Source: Cryoendolithus antarcticus (lineage: Eukaryota; Ascomycota; Dothideomycetes; Cladosporiales; Cladosporiaceae). Taken from it: 64,000 nt of DNA. The DNA lies in assembly GCA_002077065.1 (NCBI GenBank), contig NAJO01000005.1, positions 248,001 to 312,000 of the forward strand, written 5' to 3'. Every line of letters starts with the position of its first letter. Position 1 is the stretch's first letter. Position numbers and translations under genes: made by a program. Positions 1 to 11,399 of this stretch are shown here, piece by piece. The notes below the pieces were generated by a model. The model worked only from the letters and a program-made list of their open reading frames with translations. It ran no database searches and was not told the origin of the DNA.

Positions 1-1
1 C

Positions 2-3000
2 GAGTCACCGCGCGTCTTATCGAATCCGAAGAGCTTATTGAGTGTCGAAAGTCTTATCAGTGGCACCAGCTCCATCTCGGGCGATCGCGAGAGGAGATCG
101 TCGACCAATCCGACACGCCCGACACTGACGACTCGAAACCTACTATGCCTCCGAGCGTTACTGAACCTTGCCATTGCGCTCGGACCGACCCTGGGATCTA
201 CGTTCGCCGTGGTCGTCGACGTGCTTAAGCAGGCTGACATTGTCCTGAGCATCACTAGTCCCGAGCAGCTAAGCCGTACGGGACAGTCTAATAACAGCAC
301 AGAGTCTGCGACTGCGGTACAGATCTTCAGCGCTGAGGTGGCCGCAGTCGAAAGCGCTGCTTCACGACTGCTCGAGAGCACAGCAGATTATCCTAACGAA
401 GCATTCCTGGGCGTCATGATAATCTTTTGTCGGTTGCTAGAGGGCCGAAAGTCGAGTCCCATCGCCTCGCCTCACCTGCAGCCTATTTCGCCGCCCGAGA
501 CACCGATGTCGCCCTCGCTGCCTCGTCGAACGTTCTCCGGCCTTCCTGGGTTGAGCGCGGTGGCGGAGATGCAACTGCGTGACTATCAATTCGTGATACC
601 GAAGCTTGGCACTCTTGCCGCACTGAACATACCTCGATTTATCAGTGGCTCTGTAGAAGAGACTGGCTGGATGCAACTGATCGATGTGCTCTGCGGCGTA
701 GTTGTGACGAACGACAGTCCTTCCAGTGCGCGGAAAGCTGCCGTAGACGTACTGAGCAGACTAGTCAGCGAATGCATCGCAGAAGTCGCCTCTGATAATG
801 TGGAGATCCGCGGCGCGATACAACGACGAAGCCTTGCGGTGCTTCTGCGTATTGCGGAAGGCATCTACATCGAAGATGGCGAGCTCACAGGTACAGACAT
901 TGATGTGCATCTTCATGTCTTGGCCACGTCGAAGCAGATCGTTGATCGCTGTGGCGACACTCTGATCGCTGGCTGGGAGCAAGTATTCGCGGTGATTCGC
1001 GCAGCATTCGAGAACGATATCACTCCTGGGTACAAGAATGAGGGAGAGACTGCACCTACGCCTTGGCACCTGGTATCGACAGAGCTCGTGTCATCTCGAC
1101 TAGGACAGCCAGCATTCGACGTCCTGCGCTCGATCTGCTCTGATCTCCTCGGTACGCTTCCTACAGCATGCGGCTGGTCGGTGGTCGAATTAGTCTACCG
1201 CTTCATGCTGCAAGTCCGTGACTTGAACCTGAGTCTTGCAACACTCAGCAACGTATGGCCACTGTCGGACGCACTGAGCGTTGCCAGTTTGTCTGATGAT
1301 CTGCAGCACTTTGGCGCGACTGCTGGTGCTGCAGACTCGATCGAGATCAGCATACGACCTTTGCTACAAGATTCGCGGTCAGCGCAGTGGCTTCTCTTAC
1401 TGTTGAGAATGCGCGATGTCGTCCATCGAGGCCAGCTGGAGGTTCGCAAAGCAGCTCTTTCAACGCTGTCCAGCATCTGTCAGCGATGTTCCCCCGAGCT
1501 GACTCCCGAAGCCTTCGCCGTACTGCTACAGCATGTGTTTGTTGGTATGCTGGCGGACCAAATTAACACTGGTGACGGCAAGATAGTTATCGACTTGGAC
1601 AATGCGGGCATCGAGGTCTTCGGAGCAGTAATGGACAGCACGTTCAGTCTCATGTCGCAGAATTTGCAGACCATGGAACGGATCCCAGAGCTGATTGCGG
1701 TATGGCGCGAGATTGCGCATCTCCTAGATGCTGCTCTCAAGCACCATAATTACATCGTCCACAAGGCCATATACGGAAACCTCGGAACGCTGCTCTCAGG
1801 TATTCAGTCAGCGAACAATGCGTGGAAGCCTGTGCTCGAATCTGCGTTCGCAATATGGGCTGATCGCGAGACCAAATCCACTCTGCTCGGCTCACAGCTA
1901 GCAGATCAGCAGCCTGTCTTAGTGGCATACGCAGACTTGGCCGCACAGCTCTCTCGTCTGCTCGGCAAGGCATTCACCAGCGATCAATGCAAGGTGATCG
2001 TCGATCAGCTATACTCGTGCCTTGAAAGCTCGCATGCATCATACTACAAGGCCGATACTCACGCCATGAGTCCACTACAGAGCAAAGTGCTGGACGTCCT
2101 CCGAGAGCTACTTCTCATGCGTCCTGAGATACGTTCAGAGATGCTACGTACCTGCTCCGCCATGCTGCTGCTCCATCAACGCGATGCTGCAGAGGAGATT
2201 AAAAGCAAGACGCCCTCTTTTGTTGCGCTTACTGCCGAGATCATCCCGTGGCTGCAGCAGATGATCATCGACGATTTGCAACCCAAGATGGGCGCCCATC
2301 CGCACGCTTGCATCACAGCCATCACAGCACTTGCGGACATCATCAGCGCGAAGTACGCGTTCACTCTACAATACAAGGATCTCATGCTGTGGCAAAGAGC
2401 AAGCACTGCTGCTCTCACACTGGCAGAAGCACTGATGAACCACGCGGGTGCGCCTGAGACAAGCACGGACAATACGACAGCGCTGTGGCAACAGTATCTG
2501 CGCATCATGGACGGCATCGTTGGCGCAAACGCCCTCGCGCAAATCAACGACCCCGACCGGATATACGACGACGAGGAAGCTGATATCGCCACGTTCAATG
2601 CCCTGCAGCAAGTTCTGACACCTAAGCTCAGCAACCCAAAGCTACCAGATACCTTCCGCGAACAGTACGCCAAGTCTCTCTTCGACGCTTCCACGATCCA
2701 CGCAACAGAGCGCGGCGAACTGCCTGCGCCTGGTGAGTCGCCTCTCGGCGGCATTGCAAGCATCAGGCGTGGTAGGGCGGACGAAGTCCGGTACGCACTG
2801 CGAGAACGCATGAGCTATGTCTGCTTCAATCAGCTCATCAGGCTTAGCTCTGCTGCTGATCCGGCCTCCACGAACCACGAGAAACTCGCTCAAGCCACAG
2901 CACCCTGGCTCGTCCTCCGACTCGCCATCCCAATCCGAGCCTACATCGCAGACCAGCCGCTACGAGGAAGCTGGCCACAGCCACTTTCGGAACTGGAGGA

Positions 3001-3211
3001 GCTTCTCTTCTGCTTTGAGCAGATCGGGAAGCTTGAATTGCATCCTGAGGCCATCCGGCAATCAAAGATTTCGGGAGGAAAGGCGCATCTGCCATACTTG
3101 CATCCACTGCTGATGAAGGCGCTGAGGGTGTCGAGTGGTGAATGGTATGGCGCTGCGGAGGTGCGGGACCCGTTGCAGAGATTGCTGGAGGAGCTGGATG
3201 TGTTCGGATAG
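2..3211 (+). CDS. MON2: MON2-like endosomal/Golgi trafficking protein, 3' part
   Basis: The frame is open from base 2 with no start codon, so the gene enters from the left; about 1069 C-terminal residues are present and the stop is at 3209-3211. The protein is all-helical and HEAT/armadillo-like. A segment near the left end (TTRNLLCLRALLNLA, then a Gly-rich turn) resembles the part of Mon2 following its Sec7-related regions, and the C-terminal helical repeats (for example IAHLLDAALKHHNYIVHKAI) fit the Mon2 C-terminal region. Mon2 is a peripheral membrane scaffold of the trans-Golgi/endosome that works with Dop1 and flippases in retrograde traffic. No intron is needed in the visible part. Family call by recognition of these segments; function from the family. 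Confidence 0.8.
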   Translation, partial: ESPRVLSNPKSLLSVESLISGTSSISGDRERRSSTNPTRPTLTTRNLLCLRALLNLAIALGPTLGSTFAVVVDVLKQADIVLSITSPEQLSRTGQSNNSTESATAVQIFSAEVAAVESAASRLLESTADYPNEAFLGVMIIFCRLLEGRKSSPIASPHLQPISPPETPMSPSLPRRTFSGLPGLSAVAEMQLRDYQFVIPKLGTLAALNIPRFISGSVEETGWMQLIDVLCGVVVTNDSPSSARKAAVDVLSRLVSECIAEVASDNVEIRGAIQRRSLAVLLRIAEGIYIEDGELTGTDIDVHLHVLATSKQIVDRCGDTLIAGWEQVFAVIRAAFENDITPGYKNEGETAPTPWHLVSTELVSSRLGQPAFDVLRSICSDLLGTLPTACGWSVVELVYRFMLQVRDLNLSLATLSNVWPLSDALSVASLSDDLQHFGATAGAADSIEISIRPLLQDSRSAQWLLLLLRMRDVVHRGQLEVRKAALSTLSSICQRCSPELTPEAFAVLLQHVFVGMLADQINTGDGKIVIDLDNAGIEVFGAVMDSTFSLMSQNLQTMERIPELIAVWREIAHLLDAALKHHNYIVHKAIYGNLGTLLSGIQSANNAWKPVLESAFAIWADRETKSTLLGSQLADQQPVLVAYADLAAQLSRLLGKAFTSDQCKVIVDQLYSCLESSHASYYKADTHAMSPLQSKVLDVLRELLLMRPEIRSEMLRTCSAMLLLHQRDAAEEIKSKTPSFVALTAEIIPWLQQMIIDDLQPKMGAHPHACITAITALADIISAKYAFTLQYKDLMLWQRASTAALTLAEALMNHAGAPETSTDNTTALWQQYLRIMDGIVGANALAQINDPDRIYDDEEADIATFNALQQVLTPKLSNPKLPDTFREQYAKSLFDASTIHATERGELPAPGESPLGGIASIRRGRADEVRYALRERMSYVCFNQLIRLSSAADPASTNHEKLAQATAPWLVLRLAIPIRAYIADQPLRGSWPQPLSELEELLFCFEQIGKLELHPEAIRQSKISGGKAHLPYLHPLLMKALRVSSGEWYGAAEVRDPLQRLLEELDVFG

Positions 3212-3237
3212 TTGAACGTGAGTAACGAAGTGCATTT

Positions 3238-4376
3238 TCAGTCCGAGTACTTCCACGTCGTGACGGTCTTCCCATGTTTCAGGATCGTGTAGCTGTTCCC
3301 ATCGAACGCTGAGCCGCTCATGGCCATCCAGTCATCGCCAGAGACCTTGAGAGCGGCTAGTAAGATCTTTGTTGAGACTTGGCTGGGTATGAAGCCGTGC
3401 CAGCGGAAGTGCGTTAAGTCTTGGATAGTCTGTGACCCGTCGGCGGTGAGGGTTGGTACGCTGTAGCGACATAGGTAAGGATCCACTTTGTCCGTTTCAA
3501 GCACGCGCGGCGAGCCCATCATAGTCAATGTCAACCACTCAAGCAATTCCGCAGCCTCTTCATCGTCATCTTCACCGATCGTGTACGGAAAGGTAGACGT
3601 CCGAACACCAGCAAGGGGCGTGATCGTCGGCTTGACTTCACGCACCACAGGCGAATGCGCAGCGATCGGTCCCGACCCCTCGTTACCCCCATTGAGATCG
3701 TAGAACAGCCACGTCAAGCTATGATCCAGCACATGTTTCGCTGCCCAGAGTACTCGCTCGAAGCCCCTCTTGCCTCGCACCATTGAAGGCAGACGGAGGT
3801 CCAGCTCCACGACTACACGTCCACGTCAGCGCTCCTTCCACTATCGAGGATGAGAGAATCTCACCATAGCGAGCCTTGACATGCTTCCTCCCCATCCCTC
3901 CCACAGCTTTGCCCTCCAGCCCTAAGCGCTCGTAAGTCGGCTTGTCGACATCCAGCCTCAATACCCCTTCGACGAGGGAAACGCAATTATCGATTCCCGG
4001 TCGGCCTTCGGACAGCAAGAGAACATTCCCAGATTTGACATAGTCGTTGAAGAACTCCCCAGTCAGAACGTCGTGGAGTTTCATGTGCACTTTCGCATAG
4101 CGAATCGGACTGGGAAATGTAGTCGCCAGGAGTGTCGTGAGAGCCTCTGTGTGCTGGGCTGGGACAAGCACATCAAGCTATCGAGACTGTCAACAAAGCT
4201 CATGAGATTGTCTGTGGTGGCGAACCTACAGTGTGACCGACCGGCTGCTCGAGTACTGTGCGGAACGGATCTTTCTTCGTAGGAGGATGAGCATTGTCGA
4301 TGTAATTCGGCAGATTGGCATGATGGACGTAGCATTTTGGCGAAGGGCCGGAGTCCTTGCCTATATCTAGTACCAT
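3238..4376 (-). CDS. RPP40: Ribonuclease P/MRP protein subunit Rpp40
   Basis: Three exons on the minus strand: 4376-4230, 4177-3865 and 3812-3238, coding 344 residues. The two introns are both 52 nt with GT..AG ends (phases 0 and 1). The start is the ATG at 4376, giving MVLDIGKDSGPSPKCYVHH; the first exon is out of frame with the longer ORFs here and easily missed. The family signature KPTYERLGLEG lies at about residues 128-138, followed by LRLPSMVRGKRGFERV and HSLTWLFYDL, all typical of Rpp40. Rpp40 is a protein subunit of nuclear RNase P and probably RNase MRP, which mature tRNA 5' ends and rRNA. Its 3' end lies 26 bp from the convergent MON2-like gene. Confidence 0.88.
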
Positions 4377-4813
4377 GCCGCGTCGTTGCGATCACTAGTC
4401 AAGATCAGATAGGACGCAAATTCAATGAATGGGTTGAGTAGAAGGTTCTATCTGATATGAGTTGGAATCTACCAGCACCGACGTGAAGTTTGTCCGGTGG
4501 AAATCACACATCAATTGCGGACCTCTTCGATGCGAGGGTCGAGTGTGAGCCGATTGACTGCATGTGTAGCCAGCACGAATGATCCTAGTCGAGCCACTTG
4601 CCACTCATGATCTACTGATGAACAGATTTACTGGTGTGGACAGTTGCGAGGAGCAGGGCTCGGTCTTGCTATTCTGTAGCTCTAATGTAATGCTTCCTGG
4701 TGACACAGTCATGTCTGCCGGACAATAGCTCACACAAGACCACACCTCTGCCGGACAACACAGCCATCGTACTGATCCACAACGCCTTCTAGTCCCACGA
4801 AACTTGCAGTGCT
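4377..4813. other. Intergenic region between RPP40 5' end and beta-tubulin 3' end
   Basis: 437 bases with no credible coding frame. It must hold the RPP40 promoter and the beta-tubulin 3' UTR and poly(A) region, since both genes are read on the minus strand. No repeat or RNA gene was seen. Confidence 0.5.
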
Positions 4814-6425
4814 TTACTCCTCGCCCTCAAGCGGCGCCTCCTCGTCGTACTCCTCCTCGCCCTCAGAGATAGACGCCTCCTGGTACTGCTGGTACTCCGA
4901 CACAAGATCGTTCATGTTGCTCTCAGCCTCGGTGAACTCCATCTCGTCCATACCCTCGCCAGTGTACCAATGCAAGAAAGCCTTACGCCTGAACATAGCC
5001 GTGAACTGGTCACCGACACGCTTGAACAGCTCTTGGATGGAGGTGCTGTTGCCGACGAAGGTGGACGACATCTTGAGCCCGCGGGGAGGGATGGAGCAGA
5101 GAGCGGTCATGACGTTGTTGGGGATCCACTCGACGAAGTAGGCGGTGTTCTTGTTCTGCACGCTGCGGATCTGATCCTCGACCTCCTTCATAGAGACCTT
5201 GCCACGGTAGATGGCGGAGCAGGTCAGGTAGCGGCCGTTACGGAAGTCGGAGGCTGCCATCATGTTCTTGGGGTCGAAGATTTGCTGAGTGAGCTCGGGG
5301 ACGGTGACAGCACGGAAGCTGTAGGCGCCGCGGGACGTAAGAGGTGCGAATCCGACCATGAAGAAGTGGAGACGGGGGAAGGGCACCATGTTGACGGCGA
5401 GCTTGCGGAGATCGCTGTTGAGCTGACCAGGGAAGCGTAGGCAGGTAGTCACGCCGGACATGACTGCAGAGACGAGGTGATTGAGATCGCCGTAGCTGGG
5501 GTTGTTGAGCTTGAGCGTGCGCATGCAGATGTCGTAGAGGGCCTCGTTGTCAATGCAGAAGGTCTCGTCAGAGTTCTCGACAAGCTGGTGGACGGAGAGG
5601 GTGGCGTTGTAGGGCTCGACAACGGTATCGGAGACCTTTGGCGAGGGCATGACGGAGAATGTGGCCATCATGCGGTCGGGGAACTCCTCGCGGATCTTGG
5701 AGATGAGAAGTGTGCCCATACCAGCACCGGTTCCACCACCGAGCGAGTGGGTGATCTGGAAGCCCTGAAGGCAGTCGCAGCCCTCGGCCTCGCGACGGAC
5801 GACATCGAGGACTTGGTCGACAAGCTCGGCACCCTCAGTGTAATGACCCTTTGCCCAGTTGTTGCCGGCACCTGACTGCCCGAAGACGAAGTTGTCGGGA
5901 CGGAAAAGCTGGCCGAAGGGACCTGCGCGGACTGCATCCATGGTACCTGGCTCGAGATCGACGAGGACGGCACGTGGAACGTACTTGTTGCCGGAAGCCT
6001 GTGTGTGTTAGTATCTGCACTCATGTCCATACTGCTGCCTGGGCAAGCCTTACCTCGTTGAAGTAGACATTCATGCGCTCAAGCTGGAGATCAGACGTGC
6101 CATTGTACCTGCCAGACTGTCAATGTTCACACTCTTACTCCTCTTGTCGCCCGTCGCGTGGTACTATAGACTTACACGCCGGACCCGTCAAGACCATGCT
6201 CCCCTGAGATGGTCTGCCAGAAGGCAGCACCGATCTGGTTGCCCTGTATATGCTGTCAATGACTGCACAGCAGCCTCGTCAGATCATTCTATACGTACAC
6301 ACTGGCCGGTCTGAAGATGGACCTGTAATTGAGACAAGAGTCAGTACGTGTTGATTCTGCGTGCGCACACAACGCGGGGCACGCGTAGAGGTTGAGGGGT
6401 GGTAAACACGTACGATCTCGCGCAT
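4814..6425 (-). CDS. tub2: Beta-tubulin
   Basis: Five minus-strand exons: 6425-6414 (MREI), 6322-6299 (VHLQTGQC), 6243-6176, 6108-6054 and 5998-4814, giving 447 residues, the usual length. The protein polymerises with alpha-tubulin into microtubules. Visible landmarks are the N-terminal MREI, the GTP-binding GGGTGAGMG at residues 140-146, and an acidic C-terminal tail ending [13 protein letters not shown]. Residues linked to benzimidazole resistance carry the sensitive state: Tyr50, Phe167, Glu198 and Phe200. The early small exons match the intron layout of filamentous ascomycete beta-tubulins. Transcription runs away from the gene at 6727 across a 301-bp shared upstream region. Identity is certain; the short exons are set by splice sites plus conserved protein. 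Confidence 0.98.
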
Positions 6426-6726
6426 GGCGGCGGTGCGGTGGTGGTGATGAGGGTGGTAGAGGTGTAGAGGGTGACGTGTATGTCTTGCAAGGTGCGCAAG
6501 GGGTCGATGAGGTGGAGATGCAGTGCAGGTGTCGTCTCGAGCTGGCCGTGTGTTGATGGCTAGCGGTGTGGGCGCGAATGTTTTGAGGAAAGCGCCAGCC
6601 AATCGCCAGCCGTTATCGCCTCCCCGCTATGTCTTGGTATTTCCTGAGGCCTCAGGCATGAGGGCTTTCAATCAAGAGATCAATGCATCAAAGTGAACAC
6701 CGAGACCTGTCTAACCAGACTCCATT
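6426..6726. promoter_or_regulatory. Divergent promoter region of beta-tubulin and the 6727 gene
   Basis: 301 bp separate the two divergent start codons. The beta-tubulin-proximal 100 bp are strongly strand-biased, G/T-rich on the plus strand (C/A-rich on the tubulin coding strand), as in leaders of highly expressed fungal genes. No clear TATA box was found. Confidence 0.5.
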
Positions 6727-7599
6727 ATGGCCTCACTTCGCCTCCTCACTCGAGGCCCTGGCTTCGCATCTCACTCGAAGCAGCTTCAGTCTCGCCTGCT
6801 CCTCTCTATCGGCCTTCGTCATGCCTCTACAGCACCACCCCCGAAGCCTCGACTGCTGGAGAAGCCGGAGCGATATAACCCGCCATCGCATCCCTCGCGA
6901 GCCCGTGGTCAGCGACCATCGATTGGCGCGCCGCTAAGTGAGGAAGAACGCCGGGCTCAGCGGAGACGTCAATACCCTCACATGATGCCTCCCGAGGGCA
7001 CGTTCATGCACTGGTTTCTAACGCACAGGACATTGCATATGTGGATCACGGTGGTACGTCGAAGAACCATTTGCTCGTGTAATAACGCCTTCGGCCGCTG
7101 ACGTTCCATGTAGAGCATCCTCAGCACCCTCATCCTTACAATCTGGACCCAAGACTTCGTCAATACGACCCCGTTCCGAGACCTGCTTCCACCGAACTCT
7201 CTGGCCCTGTCCCATCCAATTCAATTCGTACGACAGTACATACATGTCTATCAGCTACACTCCGAGAATCTCTCGCGCGAAGTCAGCGAGCGCAGACGAC
7301 AGAAAGTAGAGGACGTGCAGAAGCGGGCTCAGTTCAGGAAGGCGCATGGACTGGAAGAACCTGAAGGCGTCTTTGGTGGCTGGACGGCTAAGGCGGACGA
7401 GGAGGTGCTAGGTGGTGGTATGAGGGAAGGCGGTATGCCGGGTGAGGTTGGACCTGACCTAGCGATAGTGGATCAATCGCCGGTCGCGAGGGATGTAGTG
7501 GCGACGGAGGCTGCAGAGAAACAGCCGGAGATATATGTTGACTTTGAGGGCAAGGAGAGGCCGGTACAGGAGGCGAAGAAGTGGTTTGGGATCTGGTAA
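6727..7599 (+). CDS. Predicted mitochondrial single-pass membrane protein, unknown function
   Basis: Exons 6727-7053 and 7114-7599 join in frame (60-nt intron, GTACGT..TAG) to code 270 residues. The N-terminus (MASLRLLTRGPGF) is rich in Arg, Ser and Leu with no acidic residue for over 40 positions, typical of a mitochondrial presequence, followed by a Pro/Arg-rich stretch. A single hydrophobic segment at about residues 104-119 spans the splice junction (HMWITV joined to SILSTLILTIWT), so splicing restores the membrane helix. The C-terminal half is charged, partly helical (SREVSERRRQKVEDVQKRAQ) and then Gly-rich, ending WFGIW. I do not recognise the family. Mitochondrial location is inferred from composition only. 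Confidence 0.75.
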
Positions 7600-8362
7600 A
7601 TTACCACGCGATGACCTAGGGATCAGTTCTGACGTCCCAAATGGCATATATAGCCACAGGCGCCGTTCGCTGTGGCGCGCTGTGCTGAGGTACTTCAGAC
7701 GCAAGATTACGCAAAACGAGGACTACGCTGCTCTCCGACTTCGTATTCGCTGGATGCCTCTGAAGAGGCTCAGGGAGCCGCATTCTGCACTGGGGTGTTG
7801 CTTCTCACGCCTGCTCGGACGAGCCGTCTAGCCGCACACCACACGGCTTGCAGCTCGCCTGTCACAACGATCTTCTCTTTGACATGTCACATGAATGGCC
7901 ACGCACTGGACCTGCAGCCTAGCACCTGGTGCTGATGTCGTGGAGCTTTGAGAAGTGCACCCGACCAATTCCTCCAACGCGGACCGTACGGCAGTGGTCG
8001 CACAGGAACGACTGTGTCGTACGACTTTCTAGACGTAGCTCGACGCACGTTGGCTGAGCCAGCGCCTTGAATATCTCAAGTATGGCGATAGTATGTACAG
8101 TCTATATGTAGCATATACTATAACTGTACGAAACACACTGTGTCCATCTGCGAGCTGATCGCGTTGCCTGCACGACGCGGGTGTTTGCCAAGAAACGTCA
8201 CTTTCGCCGTGCACCTCGACGCATTCTCGACAGGTACCAAGTGAATGTGCCACAAGCCTATACGTGCATAGTGAACAATTCTGGTGTTCCATTGTGCCCT
8301 CATGATGTACTCATCCATACCCCAGTATTGCTAACGTCCGCCCTCCAAGCATCTTGGCAACC
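7600..8362. other. Intergenic region without recognisable gene
   Basis: 763 bp between the 6727 gene and the LIM gene, both on the plus strand. It should contain the 3' end of the first and the promoter of the second. Short ORFs here have no protein-like composition. No repeats or RNA genes seen. Confidence 0.45.
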
Positions 8363-10850
8363 ATGTCCGCCCACCCCTCTAGGCCAGAGCTCAGGCCCTC
8401 CTACATGTCCGATGACCAGATGGCTTCCTATCTCAAGGACCTCCGGACCAGCAAGTCTCGTCCTATAGGATCGCGTCCACCACCTCCATCGAAGTTTGGT
8501 AGTCTGCGGAGAGTGGAGACTGAAGGAAGCAATGGGCAGCCAAAGAGTGGAGGGGATGTATTGGCAACGAGGCCGACGCTGCTGCCTAGTATGAGTATGC
8601 CGGTCATGCCTTCGCAGAATATAGCTGGGGGGAGAGCGGAGACGGCGCGGGGGAGCAGGAGTCCTTTTGCTGGGAGGCCGGTCGTCAGGTTGCAGAGCAC
8701 GGGGAGTGGGGAAGTGAGTTCTACAAAAGGAGCAAGAGTGAGTGCGGTCGGTGGGGAAAGAGGCGACATACCTGCAACATTGCAAGATGTCGGATCATTG
8801 CGGGCGTCACTTGGAGATTTGGATCTGGCTGAAGAGCGGAAGGTACACTTGTCCGCGCAAGATGAGGCAGCGAAGCTAGTCTGGAGTCATCAGAACCCGG
8901 GAGCCCCTATGCCGAATTCGGAAGCTGAGCGAGAAGTGAAGAGGCCCGCCTCGGACCAGACACAGAGCATTGTGGGAGGCGGGCGACCCAGTATAGACTC
9001 GGCACGAACAACAAGCGAGCCGGCCATCATCCCTGGGCATAAGCTTAGTAGCTCACTGAGAAAGGGATACGGTGACCTGGCAGCGGCAGTAAAGAAAGAC
9101 ATCGAGATCGCGCGAAGACGAACGAGCAGTGGTGGCAGACGCGTGCTAAGTGCTGAGAAGAAGAAGTACATGCAGCCAACCGATAAGATCTATGAGGACC
9201 CTCAAGAAGAGGCGACAGCACCTAAGAAGCCATTCCCTGGACCAATACCGGATCTTCGACCGGACTCGGCACCAGCGCAGCCTGCAATGATGCGCAAGAA
9301 CCCTTTTGCGCGAATGCGATTGCAGCAGGATCGGCTAGAGAGAACGCAGTCGGCGCCCGTACTGAGTCCGACACTGCCTAGGCTTGATAGGGTGGAGATA
9401 CAAAGGAATCCACCGAGCCAGTCGAGAAACGCAGATTACAGGAAGAGCATCTCGACGCCTCCAGCTGCGGCTTCTCCTATGCATGAAGAAGTGGACCCGA
9501 GTGTGCTCACGCCAACTAAGGACGGCAAGGAAATTCGTTCTGATGACATTCGACAAGCGACGAGTAAGCAGAGAAAGGATCGGAGTCCCAACTTGCCACA
9601 GCCGACGGTGGTGAGTGAGAAGTCGAATCGGCCTATTGTAAGCTTTCAGAAGGATTGGAAGCCTAAGGAGGTGTTGCTCGACGAAGTCAAAGTACCCGAC
9701 CATCCGGTCGAGAGGTCGCAACGGACCACGCCAGGTGCGCTGGACAATGTTCAGCAATTCACGCCGCCGAGATCATCACGGTATTCAGGTGTACCATCGT
9801 CTGCCTCTTACAGCGTGCCCACGGCACAGCCACCAATACCGAGCATATGCTTTCCTGATGATGATGGAACACCGCCGATTCCAACCATCAATCTGCCCGA
9901 CGATGGGGAACCCACAATCCCCACGATTGTCCTGCCGGAAGAGCCTAACTTCGCATCATCGACTACTGTCAATCCCCTGCCTTCGTTCTCGATAGTCGAC
10001 ACCGACACGCCGTCCATCAGCGTCGACGAACCAGACGTCGCCGCTAGACCATCGCCCATCCGAGCAGCTACTGCACGCCCACTACCAACACCCGCTCCGC
10101 CTTCCCAGCGTCCACTCCCAACCCCGACACAACATACTGGTCGCCATCACGCAGCCACCTCGCCAATCCCAAAGTCAAGCCCACATTACACGCCCTCCCT
10201 GCGGCAATCCTCCGCCGTCTGCGCGGCCTGCAGTAATCCCATAGCCGGCCGCATCCTCTCAGCAGCCGGCCAACGCTTCCACCCAGCCTGCTTCGCTTGC
10301 GACGAATGCCACACCAACCTCGAACTAGTCGCCTTCTACCCCGAACCTACCCCCGACCACCCTACCTCTTCAGCGCCACGCTTCTACTGCCATCTTGACT
10401 ACCACGAGCTCTTCTCGCCCCGCTGCAAGTCCTGCAAAACGCCCATCGAGAACGAATGCATTATCGCTTGCGGGGCGAGCTGGCACAGCGGGCACTTCTT
10501 CTGCGCGCAATGTGGGGATCCATTCGATGCTACGATGCCGTTTGTGGAGAAGGACGGGTATGCATGGTGTGTGGGGTGTCATACAAATCGGTTTAGTGCG
10601 AAGTGTAGGGGGTGTCGGAAGCCGGTTGTGGATGTTGTTGTCAAGGCTTTGGGGGCGGAGTGGCATGGGGCGTGTTTTGTTTGTGTGGTGAGTACTACCT
10701 GACGGGGTGTGATCTTGACATGATAGGAGACTTTTACTGACGGAATCGCAGGAGTGTAAGGGTGAGTTTGAGGACGGGAGATACTTCCTCAGGGGCGAGA
10801 GCGAGGATCCAGTGTGCGTCAAGTGCGAGGAGAGGAGGCTTAAGGCATGA
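8363..10850 (+). CDS. Three-LIM-domain protein, paxillin-like architecture
   Basis: Exons 8363-10687 and 10752-10850 (64-nt intron, GTGAGT..CAG) code 807 residues. The start is the ATG at 8363 (MSAHPSRPELRPSYMSDDQ); the frame also extends to an upstream TTG, which is unlikely as a start. Residues 1 to about 610 are low-complexity, rich in Pro, Ser and basic residues, with Pro clusters such as PPIPSICFPDDD. Three zinc-binding LIM domains follow: about 620-690 (CAACSNP ... FYCHLDY), about 694-750 (CKSCKTP ... WCVGCH) and about 754-807 (CRGCRKP ... CVKCEERRLKA). The third is completed only by the second exon (FVCV joined to ECKGEF). Long disordered N-terminus plus C-terminal LIM tandem is the paxillin/Pxl1 layout of cortical actin and polarity adaptors; that role is inferred. 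Confidence 0.85.
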
Positions 10851-11399
10851 GGAACATCGAACAGTCGACGTAAGAGACAATGGGATCGATCTGACCTGGC
10901 CATACCCGTTGGCTGGCTAGTGAGGCATCTAGGTGTTTACCGGCTTTGCATTCAACGGAGTTGCAATCACGAGGCAGCTGTATGATAGACACACTACATG
11001 AGCTCCGACCTGAGCTCGCGATAGATGAGAAATTAACATGCGTATTCTACTGCCGTGGCCTTCAATTGATTGTCTGGAAGACCGTATCGCATCTCACGAC
11101 CTCAGTATGAAGAAGTGCCGAGTTACAGCCGCAATATCTCCGTGTCTCGAGACTTTTAGTCACACCTCCGGTTCTTCGGCACCGATCAACGTCACTCCAC
11201 ATTGCCCGCCTTTCGACAATGTACTGTAAAGCGCCCTGTGGTAATGCAGTAGCGTGCATCAGGGAGAAGACTGATGGAGGTAGGTCTCACCTTTCTACGT
11301 TCTCGTTCATCTACGCTGCAGAGGATAGCAAGCAGGGATCACCTCGTGCCTGTGAACCAGCGCGGCTGGTGAGCCAAAGCGTGATCTGTCGCACTGGAA
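10851..11399. other. Intergenic region without recognisable gene
   Basis: 549 bp between the LIM gene and the MFS gene, both on the plus strand; presumed 3' end and promoter. No credible ORF or repeat seen. Confidence 0.45.
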
